A DNA stretch of 64,000 nt. It comes from Blautia hominis. Lineage in GTDB: Bacteria > Bacillota > Clostridia > Lachnospirales > Lachnospiraceae. The translations under genes and the position numbers were made by a program. The DNA is taken from positions 310,001 through 374,000 of the forward strand of contig NQOF01000005.1 of assembly GCA_002270465.1 (NCBI GenBank), written 5' to 3'. Positions 34,033 to 42,949 of this stretch are shown piece by piece. Below the pieces are notes generated by a model. It worked only from the letters and a program-made list of their open reading frames with translations, had not been told where the DNA came from and ran no database searches. Each line of letters begins with the position of its first letter. Position 1 is the first letter of the stretch.

Positions 34033-34917
34033 CTAATAATCTGACTCCCCGAACCGGAAGACCTTGAAAAGTACCAAAATAATTGCCAGCGCGATCAACA
34101 GCAGGATCCAGGCCATAGCGGATGCGTATCCCATCTTAAAGTAAGAGAATGCATTCTGATACAGATACAGGGAATAGAACATGGTCTGATTGTCCGGGCC
34201 TCCGTTTGTCATAATGTACGGCTCTGCGAACCACTGGAACACCGCAATGATCAATGTCACCACATTATAAAGGATCGTAGAGCGCAGAAGCGGAATGGTC
34301 ACAGACAAAGTCTGTCTGAAAAATCCCGCGCCATCTAAAGCTGCGGATTCGTATAGACTGTCAGGTATATCCTGCAGACCTGCCAGATAAATAATAATGG
34401 CATTGCCGCAGGTCCACACCATCATAATGATCAGCGCAGGCTTAGACCAGAACATGCTGGAAAGCCATCCCGGCCCCTGGATCCCAATATAACTGAGAAG
34501 GCGGTTGATAATACCGGTCTCCGGCTGCATGACCCATATCCAAAGCAGACATGCCACCACTGTGGGCACCAGCGTAGGGATAAAAAATGCCACCCGGAAC
34601 GGTCCGGTGTATTTTAACTTCTTGTTATTCATTATAATAGAGACCGCCACTGCAATAAATGTAGTGATAGGGACTCCAAAAATGATCATATAAACGGTAT
34701 TACTCATTGCCTTCAGAAACGTTTTATCCTGAAACAGCATTTTGTAATTGTCAAGTCCGATAAAGACAGGATCTTTGATCACCTGGTAGTCACACAGGGA
34801 ATAATACAGGGAGGAACAGATCGGAAATAAGGTAAATACCAGAAAACCGATTATCCACGGGGAAACAAACAGCAGCCCATGAATGGCCTCTTTTTTTCTC
34901 ATATTCATTTTTTTCAT
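34033..34917 (-). CDS. carbohydrate ABC transporter permease (MalF/UgpA family)
   Basis: A 294-residue CUT1 permease with six membrane segments and the EAA loop YESAALDGAGFFRQTLSVTIP. A GGGAGGGG ribosome site precedes the start. It pairs with the permease at 34930-35787 and the lipoprotein at 35872-37320. The next gene, the SDR, follows after 8 bp. Confidence 0.92.
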   Translation of the reverse strand: MKKMNMRKKEAIHGLLFVSPWIIGFLVFTLFPICSSLYYSLCDYQVIKDPVFIGLDNYKMLFQDKTFLKAMSNTVYMIIFGVPITTFIAVAVSIIMNNKKLKYTGPFRVAFFIPTLVPTVVACLLWIWVMQPETGIINRLLSYIGIQGPGWLSSMFWSKPALIIMMVWTCGNAIIIYLAGLQDIPDSLYESAALDGAGFFRQTLSVTIPLLRSTILYNVVTLIIAVFQWFAEPYIMTNGGPDNQTMFYSLYLYQNAFSYFKMGYASAMAWILLLIALAIILVLFKVFRFGESDY

Positions 34918-34929
34918 TGTTTTCCCCTC

Positions 34930-35787
34930 CTACCCCTTAATTCCTGACATGGCAATACCCTGGATGAAATACTTCTGCATAACAAAGAACAGGATCAATA
35001 CCGGCAGGATCATAACTGCTCCCAGCGCCAACAGCATACTCCAGTTCGGATCCAGATTGGATTTCAGCATAGAAGCCGCCAAAGACAGTGTGTACAGTTC
35101 ATCTTTCCCCAAGAATACCAGCGGTCCTAAGAAATCATTCCAGGATCGTATAAATGCAAAAATAGCAACCGTAGTCAGCGCAGGTTTAGCCATTGGGATA
35201 ACCAGCTTTGAGAAGATAGTAAATTCTCCGGCCCCGTCAATACGGGCAGCTTCCGAAATGTCCTGTGGGATCCCTGTAAAAAACTGGCGCAGCAGGAAGA
35301 TAAAGAACGGGTTCCCGAAAAAGCAGGTAACGGTAAGGGGAAGAAAAGTCCCGATCCATTTCATCTTGGTAAACATAAGAAACAGGGGCACCAGCGTTAC
35401 CTGATACGGAAGGATCATGGTAATGAGTACTAAAATGAATACTTTATCACGTCCCGGCCAGCGCAGTCTGGAAAATCCGTATGCCACCAGGGAGCAGGAT
35501 AAAAGAGAACCGACAATATTACAGATCACAATGATCATTGTATTTTTCAAGTACTTAAAAAAGGGAATTGATGAAAACATATTCACAAAGTTATCCAGCC
35601 TGAATTTATCAGGCAGCCATTTAAACGGCGTCCTGAACAGTTCACTCTCTGCCTTAAAAGATCCCATAAACAGATAAAATATCGGCAGAACGAACAGAAT
35701 AGCCAAAACAATCAAAAATGCATATAAAAGTATCACTTCCAGACTGGGGCCTTTTCTGTGTTTCCTCTTCCCATCCGGTTTTGCCAT
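34930..35787 (-). CDS. carbohydrate ABC transporter permease (MalG family)
   Basis: A 285-residue CUT1 permease. The start MAKPDGKRKHRKG at 35787 is chosen from AAAGGAG upstream; a longer in-frame start would run into the intergenic hairpin. The EAA loop is ISEAARIDGAGEFTIFSKLVIP. It follows the binding-protein gene across an 84-bp gap. Confidence 0.92.
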   Translation of the reverse strand: MAKPDGKRKHRKGPSLEVILLYAFLIVLAILFVLPIFYLFMGSFKAESELFRTPFKWLPDKFRLDNFVNMFSSIPFFKYLKNTMIIVICNIVGSLLSCSLVAYGFSRLRWPGRDKVFILVLITMILPYQVTLVPLFLMFTKMKWIGTFLPLTVTCFFGNPFFIFLLRQFFTGIPQDISEAARIDGAGEFTIFSKLVIPMAKPALTTVAIFAFIRSWNDFLGPLVFLGKDELYTLSLAASMLKSNLDPNWSMLLALGAVMILPVLILFFVMQKYFIQGIAMSGIKG

Positions 35788-35816
35788 TTTGAATCTCCTT
35801 TCATTCTGATGAAACT

Positions 35817-35846
35817 CTCTGTGCGGCACGTATGCGCCGCACAGAG
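35817..35846 (-). terminator. intra-operon hairpin after the binding-protein gene
   Basis: A perfect 11-bp stem CTCTGTGCGGC (35817-35827) with GCCGCACAGAG (35836-35846). No clear T-tract follows on the minus strand, so it probably stabilises or attenuates rather than ends transcription. Confidence 0.62.
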
Positions 35847-35871
35847 TATTCCATAAAAACCGCAGATGACC

Positions 35872-37320
35872 TTACTCTGCTTTATCAAGTTCTGCCTGAT
35901 ATTTATCCTGAAGTTTCTGAAGTTCTCCCTGAATATCCGTGATGTTTCCGTAAATCACACCTTCCCTGAAGGTTACAAATGCTTTGGACAATTCAGCCGA
36001 GCAGGAACACAATGCGGGTATTCCGTTTTCCGGTGAGTTGGCAAGTTCTCTCTCCATCAGATACATTTCATCGCCTTCTTTTGTCAGGCTGACGTTGTCA
36101 AACTCCGCGTCACTTGTAGGGATACTTCTCCACTGTGCAAAGTTATCCTCATTAACGGCACCTGACATACAGAATTTAATGAACAGTGCAGCCAGTTCGG
36201 GATTCTCTGAACCCTTCGGTATTGCAAATACATTGGTTTGGAACGTAGTGCTGTTAGCCCTTCCGCCCTCCGGGACCGGTACCGCGCAGGCTTTATAATT
36301 TACATCCGGCGCATATACACGCAGCGCATTGGAGAACCAGTTTCCGGTGATGGTCATGCCTACCTTACCTGTCATAAATGCATGGTCCGGTGAAAACATT
36401 CCGCCAAGTCCTGAGGTAAAGGACTGGATTCTCTCCGGGTCATATTTCTGTCCGTAGGACTGCAGCCATTCCATACAGGAAACCACTTCCGGGGATGTCA
36501 GATTCAGTTTGTTGGTCTCAGAATCATATACGTCTGCACCAAAGAAAAATGGAAGTGTAAAAGCGTCATCTTTTAAGTCCAGCCATGGGATAAGACCAAA
36601 TCTTTCATATGTCCCGTCATCCTTCTGAATGGTCATGGCCTCTGCCCACTGATCCAGTTCTTCTAATGTTTTTGGCGGATTCTCCGGATCCAGCCCGGCC
36701 TCTTTCGCGATATCTGGATTGTAATACAGCAGCATGACATTGGTGTCCTGAGGGATCAGATACGGTTCATCCTTATAATATATAACATCCTTACACCCAT
36801 TGAAAAAGCTGTCCACATTCAGGTCTACCTGCTCCAGATACGGCTCCAGCATTTCAAAACTCCCGTTTGCCGCGTAGGAATAAGCAGAAACCGCATTGTC
36901 ACAGATAACCAGATCCGGTGCCTGACCGCCCGCAATGGCTGACAGCAGTTTTCCGTTGTTGATACCTGCTCCGTCCGGTACAAACTGTACGTTACACTTA
37001 ATGCCTTTATCTTTATATAATTCGTTGAATGCATCTACACGGCTCTGGTCCCACACCTGAGAATCCCCCGTAAACGCAGACCAGTATGTAAATTCTCCGG
37101 TCAAATCTGTATCTTCCACTTCAAGCCCCAATGCTTTCAGTTCTTCCGCATTCGTCTTCACAGATTCCTGTGCTTTCTTTGCCTCGTCGCTCAGTTCTGT
37201 CTTTTCCTCCGGCTGCTGTGTTCCTCCGTCCGCCGATGTACTTGCTGAATCGCCGCATCCGGCCAGTGTACCTGCTGCCATAGATAACGTTAATAATGCT
37301 GCTGCTAATTTTTTCTTCAT
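35872..37320 (-). CDS. sugar-binding lipoprotein of ABC transporter
   Basis: A 482-residue SBP family 1 lipoprotein. The signal ends with a lipobox at TLAGC, and a Ser/Thr/Gly-rich tether (about residues 23-50) follows. The mature domain includes AGGQAPDLVICDN and KVGMTITGNWFSNA. AAAGGAG precedes the start. It comes after the VOC gene at 37491 and a palindromic element, and precedes two permeases. Confidence 0.92.
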   Translation of the reverse strand: MKKKLAAALLTLSMAAGTLAGCGDSASTSADGGTQQPEEKTELSDEAKKAQESVKTNAEELKALGLEVEDTDLTGEFTYWSAFTGDSQVWDQSRVDAFNELYKDKGIKCNVQFVPDGAGINNGKLLSAIAGGQAPDLVICDNAVSAYSYAANGSFEMLEPYLEQVDLNVDSFFNGCKDVIYYKDEPYLIPQDTNVMLLYYNPDIAKEAGLDPENPPKTLEELDQWAEAMTIQKDDGTYERFGLIPWLDLKDDAFTLPFFFGADVYDSETNKLNLTSPEVVSCMEWLQSYGQKYDPERIQSFTSGLGGMFSPDHAFMTGKVGMTITGNWFSNALRVYAPDVNYKACAVPVPEGGRANSTTFQTNVFAIPKGSENPELAALFIKFCMSGAVNEDNFAQWRSIPTSDAEFDNVSLTKEGDEMYLMERELANSPENGIPALCSCSAELSKAFVTFREGVIYGNITDIQGELQKLQDKYQAELDKAE

Positions 37321-37364
37321 ACGTTTCTCCTTTCCTGCGTTACCCCATTCACCTTATTTTGAGG

Positions 37365-37494
37365 GTAACTGTTCCGTACCCCTCACAGTCACAAGTGAAA
37401 ATCCATGCAGAACCGCTGCGCCGGGATTTTCACTTGGCTGCGGAATGCATTCACACGGTCTGCGCAGTGAATACGCAGACCTGCGTACCGTTAC
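37365..37494. repeat. palindromic intergenic element, copy 2
   Basis: A 130-bp unit beginning GTAAC and ending GTTAC. Internal stems are 37392-37404 with 37424-37436 (13 bp perfect) and 37457-37464 with 37474-37481 (8 bp perfect). It shares a 22-bp block with the element at 30407-30539. Its right end supplies the TAA stop of the VOC gene at 37491-37493. Confidence 0.6.
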
Positions 37495-37943
37495 TTTTTC
37501 GGTTCGTATTTTACCTGTACAAATGTCCCCAGTTTTTCCTTGCTGTCAAATACTGTGTAGTTTCCGCCCTCGTATTCCCCGTAATGGCGGACCGGCATAT
37601 CATTTTCCTCAAAGTATCTTACTGCCGCATCCCTGTCGTCTGTCATAAATGCAATGTGGTGGATACCGTCTCCATTCTTTTCCAGAAAATCTTTCCAGGA
37701 ACTGGGCTCCTCATCGGGTTCCGTAATCTCCAGAACCACCTGTCCCAAATCGAAAACCGCCAGTCTGGCCCTTGTCTTGCTGGGCACCCCCTTAAACTGT
37801 GTATGTGCCATAGATTCTTCCGGCACACGGAATGCCTCCGGCTTTGGAACCCCGAACAGTTTTGCATACTCTTCTACCGTTTTGTCCAGGTCCTTTACCA
37901 CCAATGCCACCTGGCAAATGGTCTTTCCATCAATAATTCCCAT
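37491..37943 (-). CDS. VOC-family (glyoxalase-fold) protein
   Basis: A 150-residue VOC protein. The start MGIIDGKTICQVAL at 37943 has AAAGGA upstream. The N-terminal module has VVKDLDKTVEEYAKLFG and the second GIHHIAFMTDDRDAAVRYFEEN. It is related to the VOC protein at 31552-32022. Being first before the binding protein, it probably belongs to the same transporter operon. The stop codon lies inside the terminal repeat of the palindromic element. Confidence 0.78.
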   Translation of the reverse strand: MGIIDGKTICQVALVVKDLDKTVEEYAKLFGVPKPEAFRVPEESMAHTQFKGVPSKTRARLAVFDLGQVVLEITEPDEEPSSWKDFLEKNGDGIHHIAFMTDDRDAAVRYFEENDMPVRHYGEYEGGNYTVFDSKEKLGTFVQVKYEPKK

Positions 37944-38043
37944 TTTATTTTCCTTTCTGTTCTGCACTCATTTATTTTCTGTCATGATTATGTCTTGCTC
38001 TTACCTACACGCGCTTCGGTTTTGATATATTTACTATAGCATC

Positions 38044-38094
38044 GCAATAAAGGATTTTCTATTAAATAATTGCTATATATAATCCATTTATTGC
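38044..38094. promoter_or_regulatory. inverted repeat in the VOC/AraC divergent region
   Basis: GCAATAAAGGATT (38044-38056) is mirrored by AATCCATTTATTGC (38081-38094) with one indel. The region 37944-38317 is strongly AT-rich and carries promoter-like TATAAT and TATATA tracts in both directions. This dyad is a plausible AraC-type binding site. Confidence 0.45.
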
Positions 38095-38317
38095 CTTATA
38101 TTTTGAGCAAGTGCAAATTATTAATATGCTATTGGCACATATTTACATTTTTACAGCATAATTTTTGTGCATTTTATACATTTATTTATCGCAATATTTA
38201 ACTTATAATATCCAGTATAGATGTTTTTTGTCTTACTTTGTTAAATTTTGTCGATTCATTTATCATATGCAATATATTATTATGCTTTTTACCATTAAAT
38301 CAAAGGAGTAATTCATT

Positions 38318-39181
38318 ATGATTAAGGCAGATTTGTCAGAACCAATGTACTTTGAGCATGATATGTCCATTAATGTATCATTTGGGCATTACTACTCACA
38401 TTTTCCTATGCATTGGCATAGTTTTATGGAAATCGTTGCGCCGCTGTCCAACGATATGGCTGTCACCCTTGGAAATGAAACATATCCGCTCACAGAAAAC
38501 CAACTGGTGATCATACCGCCCCGCAGCCTGCACGCACTGACTAAAAACAGCACGGCACCCTGCCTGGTCCTGCAGTTTTCCAACATGCTGCTGCCCCAGC
38601 TTCATGATTTTATCACCCACAGGCAGCTCCTCTGCTGCCAGCCTGTCATTGATGTGACGGATACGGTATCATTTACAGACAACCCACTGGATATCCTTAT
38701 AAAGATCAAGGGTTTGTTTTACAGTGATATCAGCTTTAAGGAAATGCGTATGTATGAAGAACTGCTTCATTTTTTTATTGTGATAGGGGAACATAATTAT
38801 CAGATTGAAAATTCACTTTCCGCTCAGAAGACGCCTCAGCAGAAAGCTTATGACAGAAAATTTGATGGGGTTACAGAATACATAAAAGAACATTATACAG
38901 AACAGATAAGCCTGGAGGAGCTGGCAGCCTTTGCCGGTTTCAGCAAGTATCATTTCTCCAGGATCTTCAAGGAGTACTACCAGATGTCCCTGCCGGAATA
39001 TATTACATCCCTGCGGGTATCACGCGCAACGGAGCTGCTGGAGAATCCGGAACTTTCCATTATGGATGTAGCCCTCCAGTCCGGATTCTCCAGCCTGCCG
39101 TCCTTTAACAGGACCTTTAAGCAGATTAATAACTGTACGCCGTCGCAGTTTCGGAAGATGTTTGACCATTTTCCCGGATAA
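38318..39181 (+). CDS. AraC-family transcriptional regulator
   Basis: A 287-residue regulator. The N-terminal cupin sensor has FPMHWHSFMEIV and VIIPPRSLHALT. The C-terminal AraC double helix-turn-helix is near residues 185-285 (ISLEELAAFAGFSKYHFSRIFKEY and IMDVALQSGFSSLPSFNRTFKQ). AAAGGAG lies 9 bp upstream. It is divergent from the third transporter operon and so is its likely activator. Confidence 0.92.
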   Translation: MIKADLSEPMYFEHDMSINVSFGHYYSHFPMHWHSFMEIVAPLSNDMAVTLGNETYPLTENQLVIIPPRSLHALTKNSTAPCLVLQFSNMLLPQLHDFITHRQLLCCQPVIDVTDTVSFTDNPLDILIKIKGLFYSDISFKEMRMYEELLHFFIVIGEHNYQIENSLSAQKTPQQKAYDRKFDGVTEYIKEHYTEQISLEELAAFAGFSKYHFSRIFKEYYQMSLPEYITSLRVSRATELLENPELSIMDVALQSGFSSLPSFNRTFKQINNCTPSQFRKMFDHFPG

Positions 39182-39201
39182 ACATTTTTGCAAACTTACT
39201 C

Positions 39202-39230
39202 TTTACAATTTTGCAAACAAGTGGTATATT
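39202..39230 (+). promoter_or_regulatory. promoter of the antisense (antitoxin) RNA
   Basis: TTTACA (39202-39207), a 17-bp spacer and TATATT (39225-39230), with an extended -10 TGG immediately before it. It drives a short RNA toward the 3' end of the small toxin gene on the other strand. Confidence 0.65.
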
Positions 39231-39236
39231 AAAAAT

Positions 39237-39327
39237 ATAAAGGGATAGCCGCCCACAAGGTGAGTTGACCGTTATAATGAGCAGAAAGACCACCCGTCCA
39301 CCGGTCAAAGTTTCAGGGTGGTTTTTC
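39237..39327 (+). ncRNA. candidate antisense antitoxin RNA (type I, RatA-like layout)
   Basis: A roughly 90-nt transcript predicted from the promoter at 39202-39230 to a terminator with stem ACCACCC (39289-39295) and GGGTGGT (39316-39322) followed by TTTTT. It has no convincing open frame. It overlaps the 3' end of the predicted toxin mRNA, the arrangement of TxpA/RatA. The exact 5' end is estimated. Confidence 0.6.
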
Positions 39328-39336
39328 TATGTAGAC

Positions 39337-39426
39337 TTACTTACAAAACATAAAAATGAATGTAAGCAACGCCAAAAGGAACAGACCAAAGGTCATTATA
39401 TCCTGAAAATCGAAATGATTTTTCAT
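39337..39426 (-). CDS. putative holin-like type I toxin peptide
   Basis: A 29-residue peptide: a short polar N-terminus (MKNHFDFQDI), a single hydrophobic helix MTFGLFLLALLTFIFMF, and the end CK. It matches the small holin-like toxin family found in Firmicutes, with FGLFLLALLTF as its hallmark. The ribosome site is GGGGGTGAT just before the ATG at 39426. The mRNA ends in the same hairpin region used by the plus-strand antisense RNA, and its own promoter lies at 39491-39519. Such peptides insert in the membrane when unregulated. It is too short for most gene finders. Confidence 0.72.
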   Translation of the reverse strand: MKNHFDFQDIMTFGLFLLALLTFIFMFCK

Positions 39427-39490
39427 AGCATCACCCCCATTCTAAAGAATAGAGGCCAGCCCACCCCGCAACACGGCTATCCGTCTTTAT

Positions 39491-39519
39491 ATTATAACCC
39501 TCACGCAGAGCATAAGCAA
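39491..39519 (-). promoter_or_regulatory. promoter of the toxin mRNA
   Basis: On the minus strand TTGCTT (39519-39514), 17 bp, then a perfect TATAAT (39496-39491). The predicted mRNA begins near 39484 with a small 5' hairpin (ACGG/CCGT) and runs about 200 nt. Confidence 0.6.
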
Positions 39520-39534
39520 TCTGTAATATTGCAC

Positions 39535-39574
39535 AAAAAAAACCAGAAGAAAGATTCCACATCTCTCTTCCGGT
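39535..39574 (-). terminator. terminator of the peptide transporter operon
   Basis: On the minus strand a 12-bp stem with two G-T-type mismatches (39574-39563 with 39553-39542) is followed by T8. It lies 22 bp after the stop of the M20 gene. Confidence 0.8.
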
Positions 39575-39596
39575 CTTCTATATCCTCTTTATACTC

Positions 39597-40859
39597 TTAC
39601 TCAATCCCCATCAGATCACACAGTGACAGAATATAAATCCTGCCCGCATTCACTGCATCCTCAATATCCACATTTTCATTATAAGAGTGAATTCCCTCCG
39701 TATTAGAAGGGCCGTACTGAATGGTAGGAATACCCTGTGCGCGGTACTCTCTTGCATCACTGGATGCCCACTGGTAAGCGGGAATCACATCAATGCCCCA
39801 CAACGCCTCTGCATTCTTCTTCACGGTCTGCACGATCGCTGCATCCTCGTCTGTGTAGTTGCCTTCGCTCTTCCACTGCGCTTCGTACTCAATGCCTGTC
39901 TCACCGCTCTCACGGATTATGGTGCGCACCATCTCCTCAATCTCCTCATGGTCCACACCGATCGGAAGACGTACATCCACAATCGCCTCACAGTAATCCG
40001 GCACCATATTGGGACGTGTTCCGCCCTGGATCACACCAACATTGGCGGAAACATGGCTGATAACCTCACCGATTCCCGGTTCACCAATCTCCTGCTGTGC
40101 AATGAGCTTGGAATTCTCCAGTGCATGAGCCTGGCTGTCCTTAAAATGGCCTTCGATCTTTGTCAGGCCCTGCAGCTTATCCAGTACCTTGGAAAGCTTA
40201 ATGATGGCATTTTCCCCTTTAAATCCGCCCAGACTTCCATGTGCGGATTTACCGTTGGCTTTCATGATCAAAGTCAGGCCGCCTTTCTGGCCGATCTCGA
40301 TGGTATTGTTGGATGTTGGCTCTGCGATCAGGCAGGCATTTGCCTCCTTGGCATACCCATTGTCACACAGCCATCTGGAACCGTATTCCCCGCCGCTCTC
40401 CTCATCGGAAACAATGTGGAGACGGATATTGCCGTTCAACTCTGCTTTTGACTCTGTGAGGATCTTCATGGCGAACAGAAGCCCGGCTACGCCGGCTTTC
40501 ATATCGGAAGTTCCTCTTCCCAGGATCAGTTTGTCTGTCACTTCCCCGGAGAACGGGTCAAACTCCCACTGCTCTCTGTCACCGGCCGGGACAACGTCCA
40601 CATGACCGTTTAAGATAACACTGAATCCATCCTCTTTACCGATCTTTGCAAGTACACAGGGGAAATCAGGATGTGCCGCAACTTCCTCACTGGCAATGCC
40701 AGCCTCCTTCAGATAATTCTTAACAAAATCCACCACTTCCCTCTGGGTTCCGGTAGGATTTTCACTTGGGATCCTGATCAGATCAGATACCAGTTTAATA
40801 AAGTCTTCTGTCTGACTCTCAGCCAGTTTCAGGATTTCTTCTCTTGTCACATTACTCAT
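39597..40859 (-). CDS. M20 family metallopeptidase (ArgE/DapE type)
   Basis: A 420-residue dinuclear-zinc amidase/peptidase. The metal and catalytic segments are NGHVDVVPAGD, GTSDMKAGVAGLL, and DEESGGEYGSR with the catalytic Glu. The dimerisation lid carries GKSAHGSLGG. It is cytoplasmic and probably deacylates N-acyl amino acids or cleaves dipeptides brought in by the adjacent Dpp/Opp-type importer. It is the last gene of that seven-gene operon and is followed by a terminator. Confidence 0.9.
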   Translation of the reverse strand: MSNVTREEILKLAESQTEDFIKLVSDLIRIPSENPTGTQREVVDFVKNYLKEAGIASEEVAAHPDFPCVLAKIGKEDGFSVILNGHVDVVPAGDREQWEFDPFSGEVTDKLILGRGTSDMKAGVAGLLFAMKILTESKAELNGNIRLHIVSDEESGGEYGSRWLCDNGYAKEANACLIAEPTSNNTIEIGQKGGLTLIMKANGKSAHGSLGGFKGENAIIKLSKVLDKLQGLTKIEGHFKDSQAHALENSKLIAQQEIGEPGIGEVISHVSANVGVIQGGTRPNMVPDYCEAIVDVRLPIGVDHEEIEEMVRTIIRESGETGIEYEAQWKSEGNYTDEDAAIVQTVKKNAEALWGIDVIPAYQWASSDAREYRAQGIPTIQYGPSNTEGIHSYNENVDIEDAVNAGRIYILSLCDLMGIE

Positions 40860-40940
40860 TTTCGCTCACACTTTCTTAATAGAATAAATACACAGCCGCC
40901 GGATATGCATTTTGCAGCACCCGGCGGCAGCCGTTATTTT

Positions 40941-41927
40941 TTATTTCTCATCATACAGGAAGCAGGCCACCTGATGACCCTCCTCCTGCTTCATAAGCTT
41001 AGGCATTTCTTTACGGCAGCGCTCCATGCACTGCGGACATCTTCCTGCCAGCGGACAGCCTGTCTGGTCCCCGATAGGACTGGGAATATCCCCTTTTAAG
41101 ATGATTCTCTCTTTCTTTACAAAAGGAGATTCCGTTGGGATCGCGGACAGCAGTGCCTTTGTGTATGGATGAAGCGGATTATCATACAGCTTATCCGCAT
41201 CACACAGCTCCACGATCCTGCCCAGATACATGATCGCGATCCTGTCACTTACATGTTTGATAACGCCCAGGTCATGGGAAATAAATACATAAGTCAGGTT
41301 ATACTCCTTCTGCAGACGGTTAAACAGGTTCAGTACCTGCGCCTGGATGGATACGTCCAGCGCGGAAACCGGCTCATCACAGATGATCAGCTTGGGATTC
41401 AAGGCAAGCGCCCGGGCAACATTGATACGCTGTCTCTGTCCCCCTGAAAACTCATGAGGGAAACGGTTCACATGCTGTACGTCAAGGCCAACCTCACGCA
41501 TGAGTCCCAGCACTTTGTCATCTCTTTTCTTCTTGTCAGGCTCCAGTTTGTGCACCACCAAAGGTTCAGCGATGATCTTTGCCGCTGTTTTTCTGGGGTC
41601 CAGGGAGGAGTATGGATCCTGGAATACCATCTGGATATCCCTCTTTAAGTCCTTCAGTTCCTTTCCCTGTAAGGAAAAAATATCCCTGCCGTTGTACTCC
41701 ACACTTCCGGAAGTGGCCTTATGAAGCTGGATGAGAGTTTTTCCAAATGTGGATTTACCGCATCCTGATTCACCGATAATACCCAATGTCTCACCCTCAT
41801 AGATATCCACGGAAACATCGTTTACTGCATGGAGAACCTGGGGCTGCTCACCGAATTTGCTGGCTTTGATCTTAAATTCCTTGGTCAGGTTCCTGACCTT
41901 CATAAGAACTTTCTTCTCATCCTTCAT
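40941..41927 (-). CDS. oligopeptide/dipeptide ABC transporter ATP-binding protein (OppF/DppF-like)
   Basis: A 328-residue ATPase. The Walker A is GESGCGKSTF, the signature FSGGQRQRINVA, and the Walker B LIICDEPVSALD. The C-terminal Opp/Dpp extension with CPLAGRCPQCMERC gives the usual cysteine cluster. The start overlaps the end of the OppD-like gene by 11 bp. It forms a heterodimer with that protein and powers uptake through the two permeases. Confidence 0.94.
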   Translation of the reverse strand: MKDEKKVLMKVRNLTKEFKIKASKFGEQPQVLHAVNDVSVDIYEGETLGIIGESGCGKSTFGKTLIQLHKATSGSVEYNGRDIFSLQGKELKDLKRDIQMVFQDPYSSLDPRKTAAKIIAEPLVVHKLEPDKKKRDDKVLGLMREVGLDVQHVNRFPHEFSGGQRQRINVARALALNPKLIICDEPVSALDVSIQAQVLNLFNRLQKEYNLTYVFISHDLGVIKHVSDRIAIMYLGRIVELCDADKLYDNPLHPYTKALLSAIPTESPFVKKERIILKGDIPSPIGDQTGCPLAGRCPQCMERCRKEMPKLMKQEEGHQVACFLYDEK

Positions 41928-42936
41928 TTTCTTCGTTCACTTCCCCTCTGACTAATTTATTCTCCAGATTCTGCCTGTGACAGGCTACAAAATGTCCCGG
42001 CTCCACTTCTACCAGAGGCGGAACTTCATCCCTGCATTTGTCTGTCACATAAGGACAGCGGTTGTAAAAGTTACAGCATTTTCCTGTCAAACGCAGGTCA
42101 GGCGGTGTACCGGGTATGGTGTTCAGAATCCCTTTATTCTCATCAGAGAGCTTTGGCATGGAATCCAAAAGCCCCCAGGTATACGGATGCATAGGTTTGG
42201 AATACAGCTCTTTGGTAGTCGCATACTCAACCGTATTGCCCGCATAGAGTACCATAACGGTATCACACATTTCCCACACAACACCCAGGTTATGGGTGAT
42301 CAGCAGGATAGACGTATTATACTCGTCCTGCAGTTCCTGCAGAAGTGCCAGCACCTGGGCCTGAACGGTAACGTCAAGAGCGGTTGTCGGTTCATCGGCA
42401 ATGACCAGTTTGGGCTTACAGCATACTGCCATAGCTATGATAACACGCTGGCACATACCGCCGGACAACTCATACGGATATGCCTCCATACGTTTTTCCG
42501 GCTGGGGGATCCCTACCTTTTTCAGCGCTTCCACTGCCATATTCCAGGCTGTCTTCTTATCCACATCCTGATGGGCGCAGATCATCTCAACCATCTGGTT
42601 TCCGATCTTAAATACCGGGTCCAGGCTTGTCATGGGGTCCTGGAAAATAACCGCTATATCCTTGCCGCGGAAGTCCAAAAGCTCTTTCTTGGTAAGCTTC
42701 AGCACATCTTTGCCGTCAAAGTCGATCTCGCCGCCTACGATCTTTCCGGTACGCGGCGGAAGCAGACGTATAATGGAGGAGGAGCTTACGCTCTTGCCTG
42801 AGCCGGATTCTCCCACAATTCCCATGGTCTCTCCCTTTTTCAACTCAAAACTGACACCATCCACTGCTTTTGACACGCCGCTTGCAAGGAAAAAATAAGT
42901 CTTTAAATCTTTTACTGTCAGTAAGGTATCACTCAT
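41917..42936 (-). CDS. oligopeptide/dipeptide ABC transporter ATP-binding protein (OppD/DppD-like)
   Basis: A 339-residue ATPase. Walker A GESGSGKSVSS, signature LSGGMCQRVIIA (Cys in place of the usual Arg/Gln at one position), Walker B LVIADEPTTALD, and the C-terminal domain with CCNFYNRCPYVTDKC. It is the partner of the OppF-like ATPase and lies after an M20 gene. GAGGAG precedes the start. Confidence 0.94.
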   Translation of the reverse strand: MSDTLLTVKDLKTYFFLASGVSKAVDGVSFELKKGETMGIVGESGSGKSVSSSSIIRLLPPRTGKIVGGEIDFDGKDVLKLTKKELLDFRGKDIAVIFQDPMTSLDPVFKIGNQMVEMICAHQDVDKKTAWNMAVEALKKVGIPQPEKRMEAYPYELSGGMCQRVIIAMAVCCKPKLVIADEPTTALDVTVQAQVLALLQELQDEYNTSILLITHNLGVVWEMCDTVMVLYAGNTVEYATTKELYSKPMHPYTWGLLDSMPKLSDENKGILNTIPGTPPDLRLTGKCCNFYNRCPYVTDKCRDEVPPLVEVEPGHFVACHRQNLENKLVRGEVNEENEG

Positions 42937-42949
42937 AATAACTCCTCAT

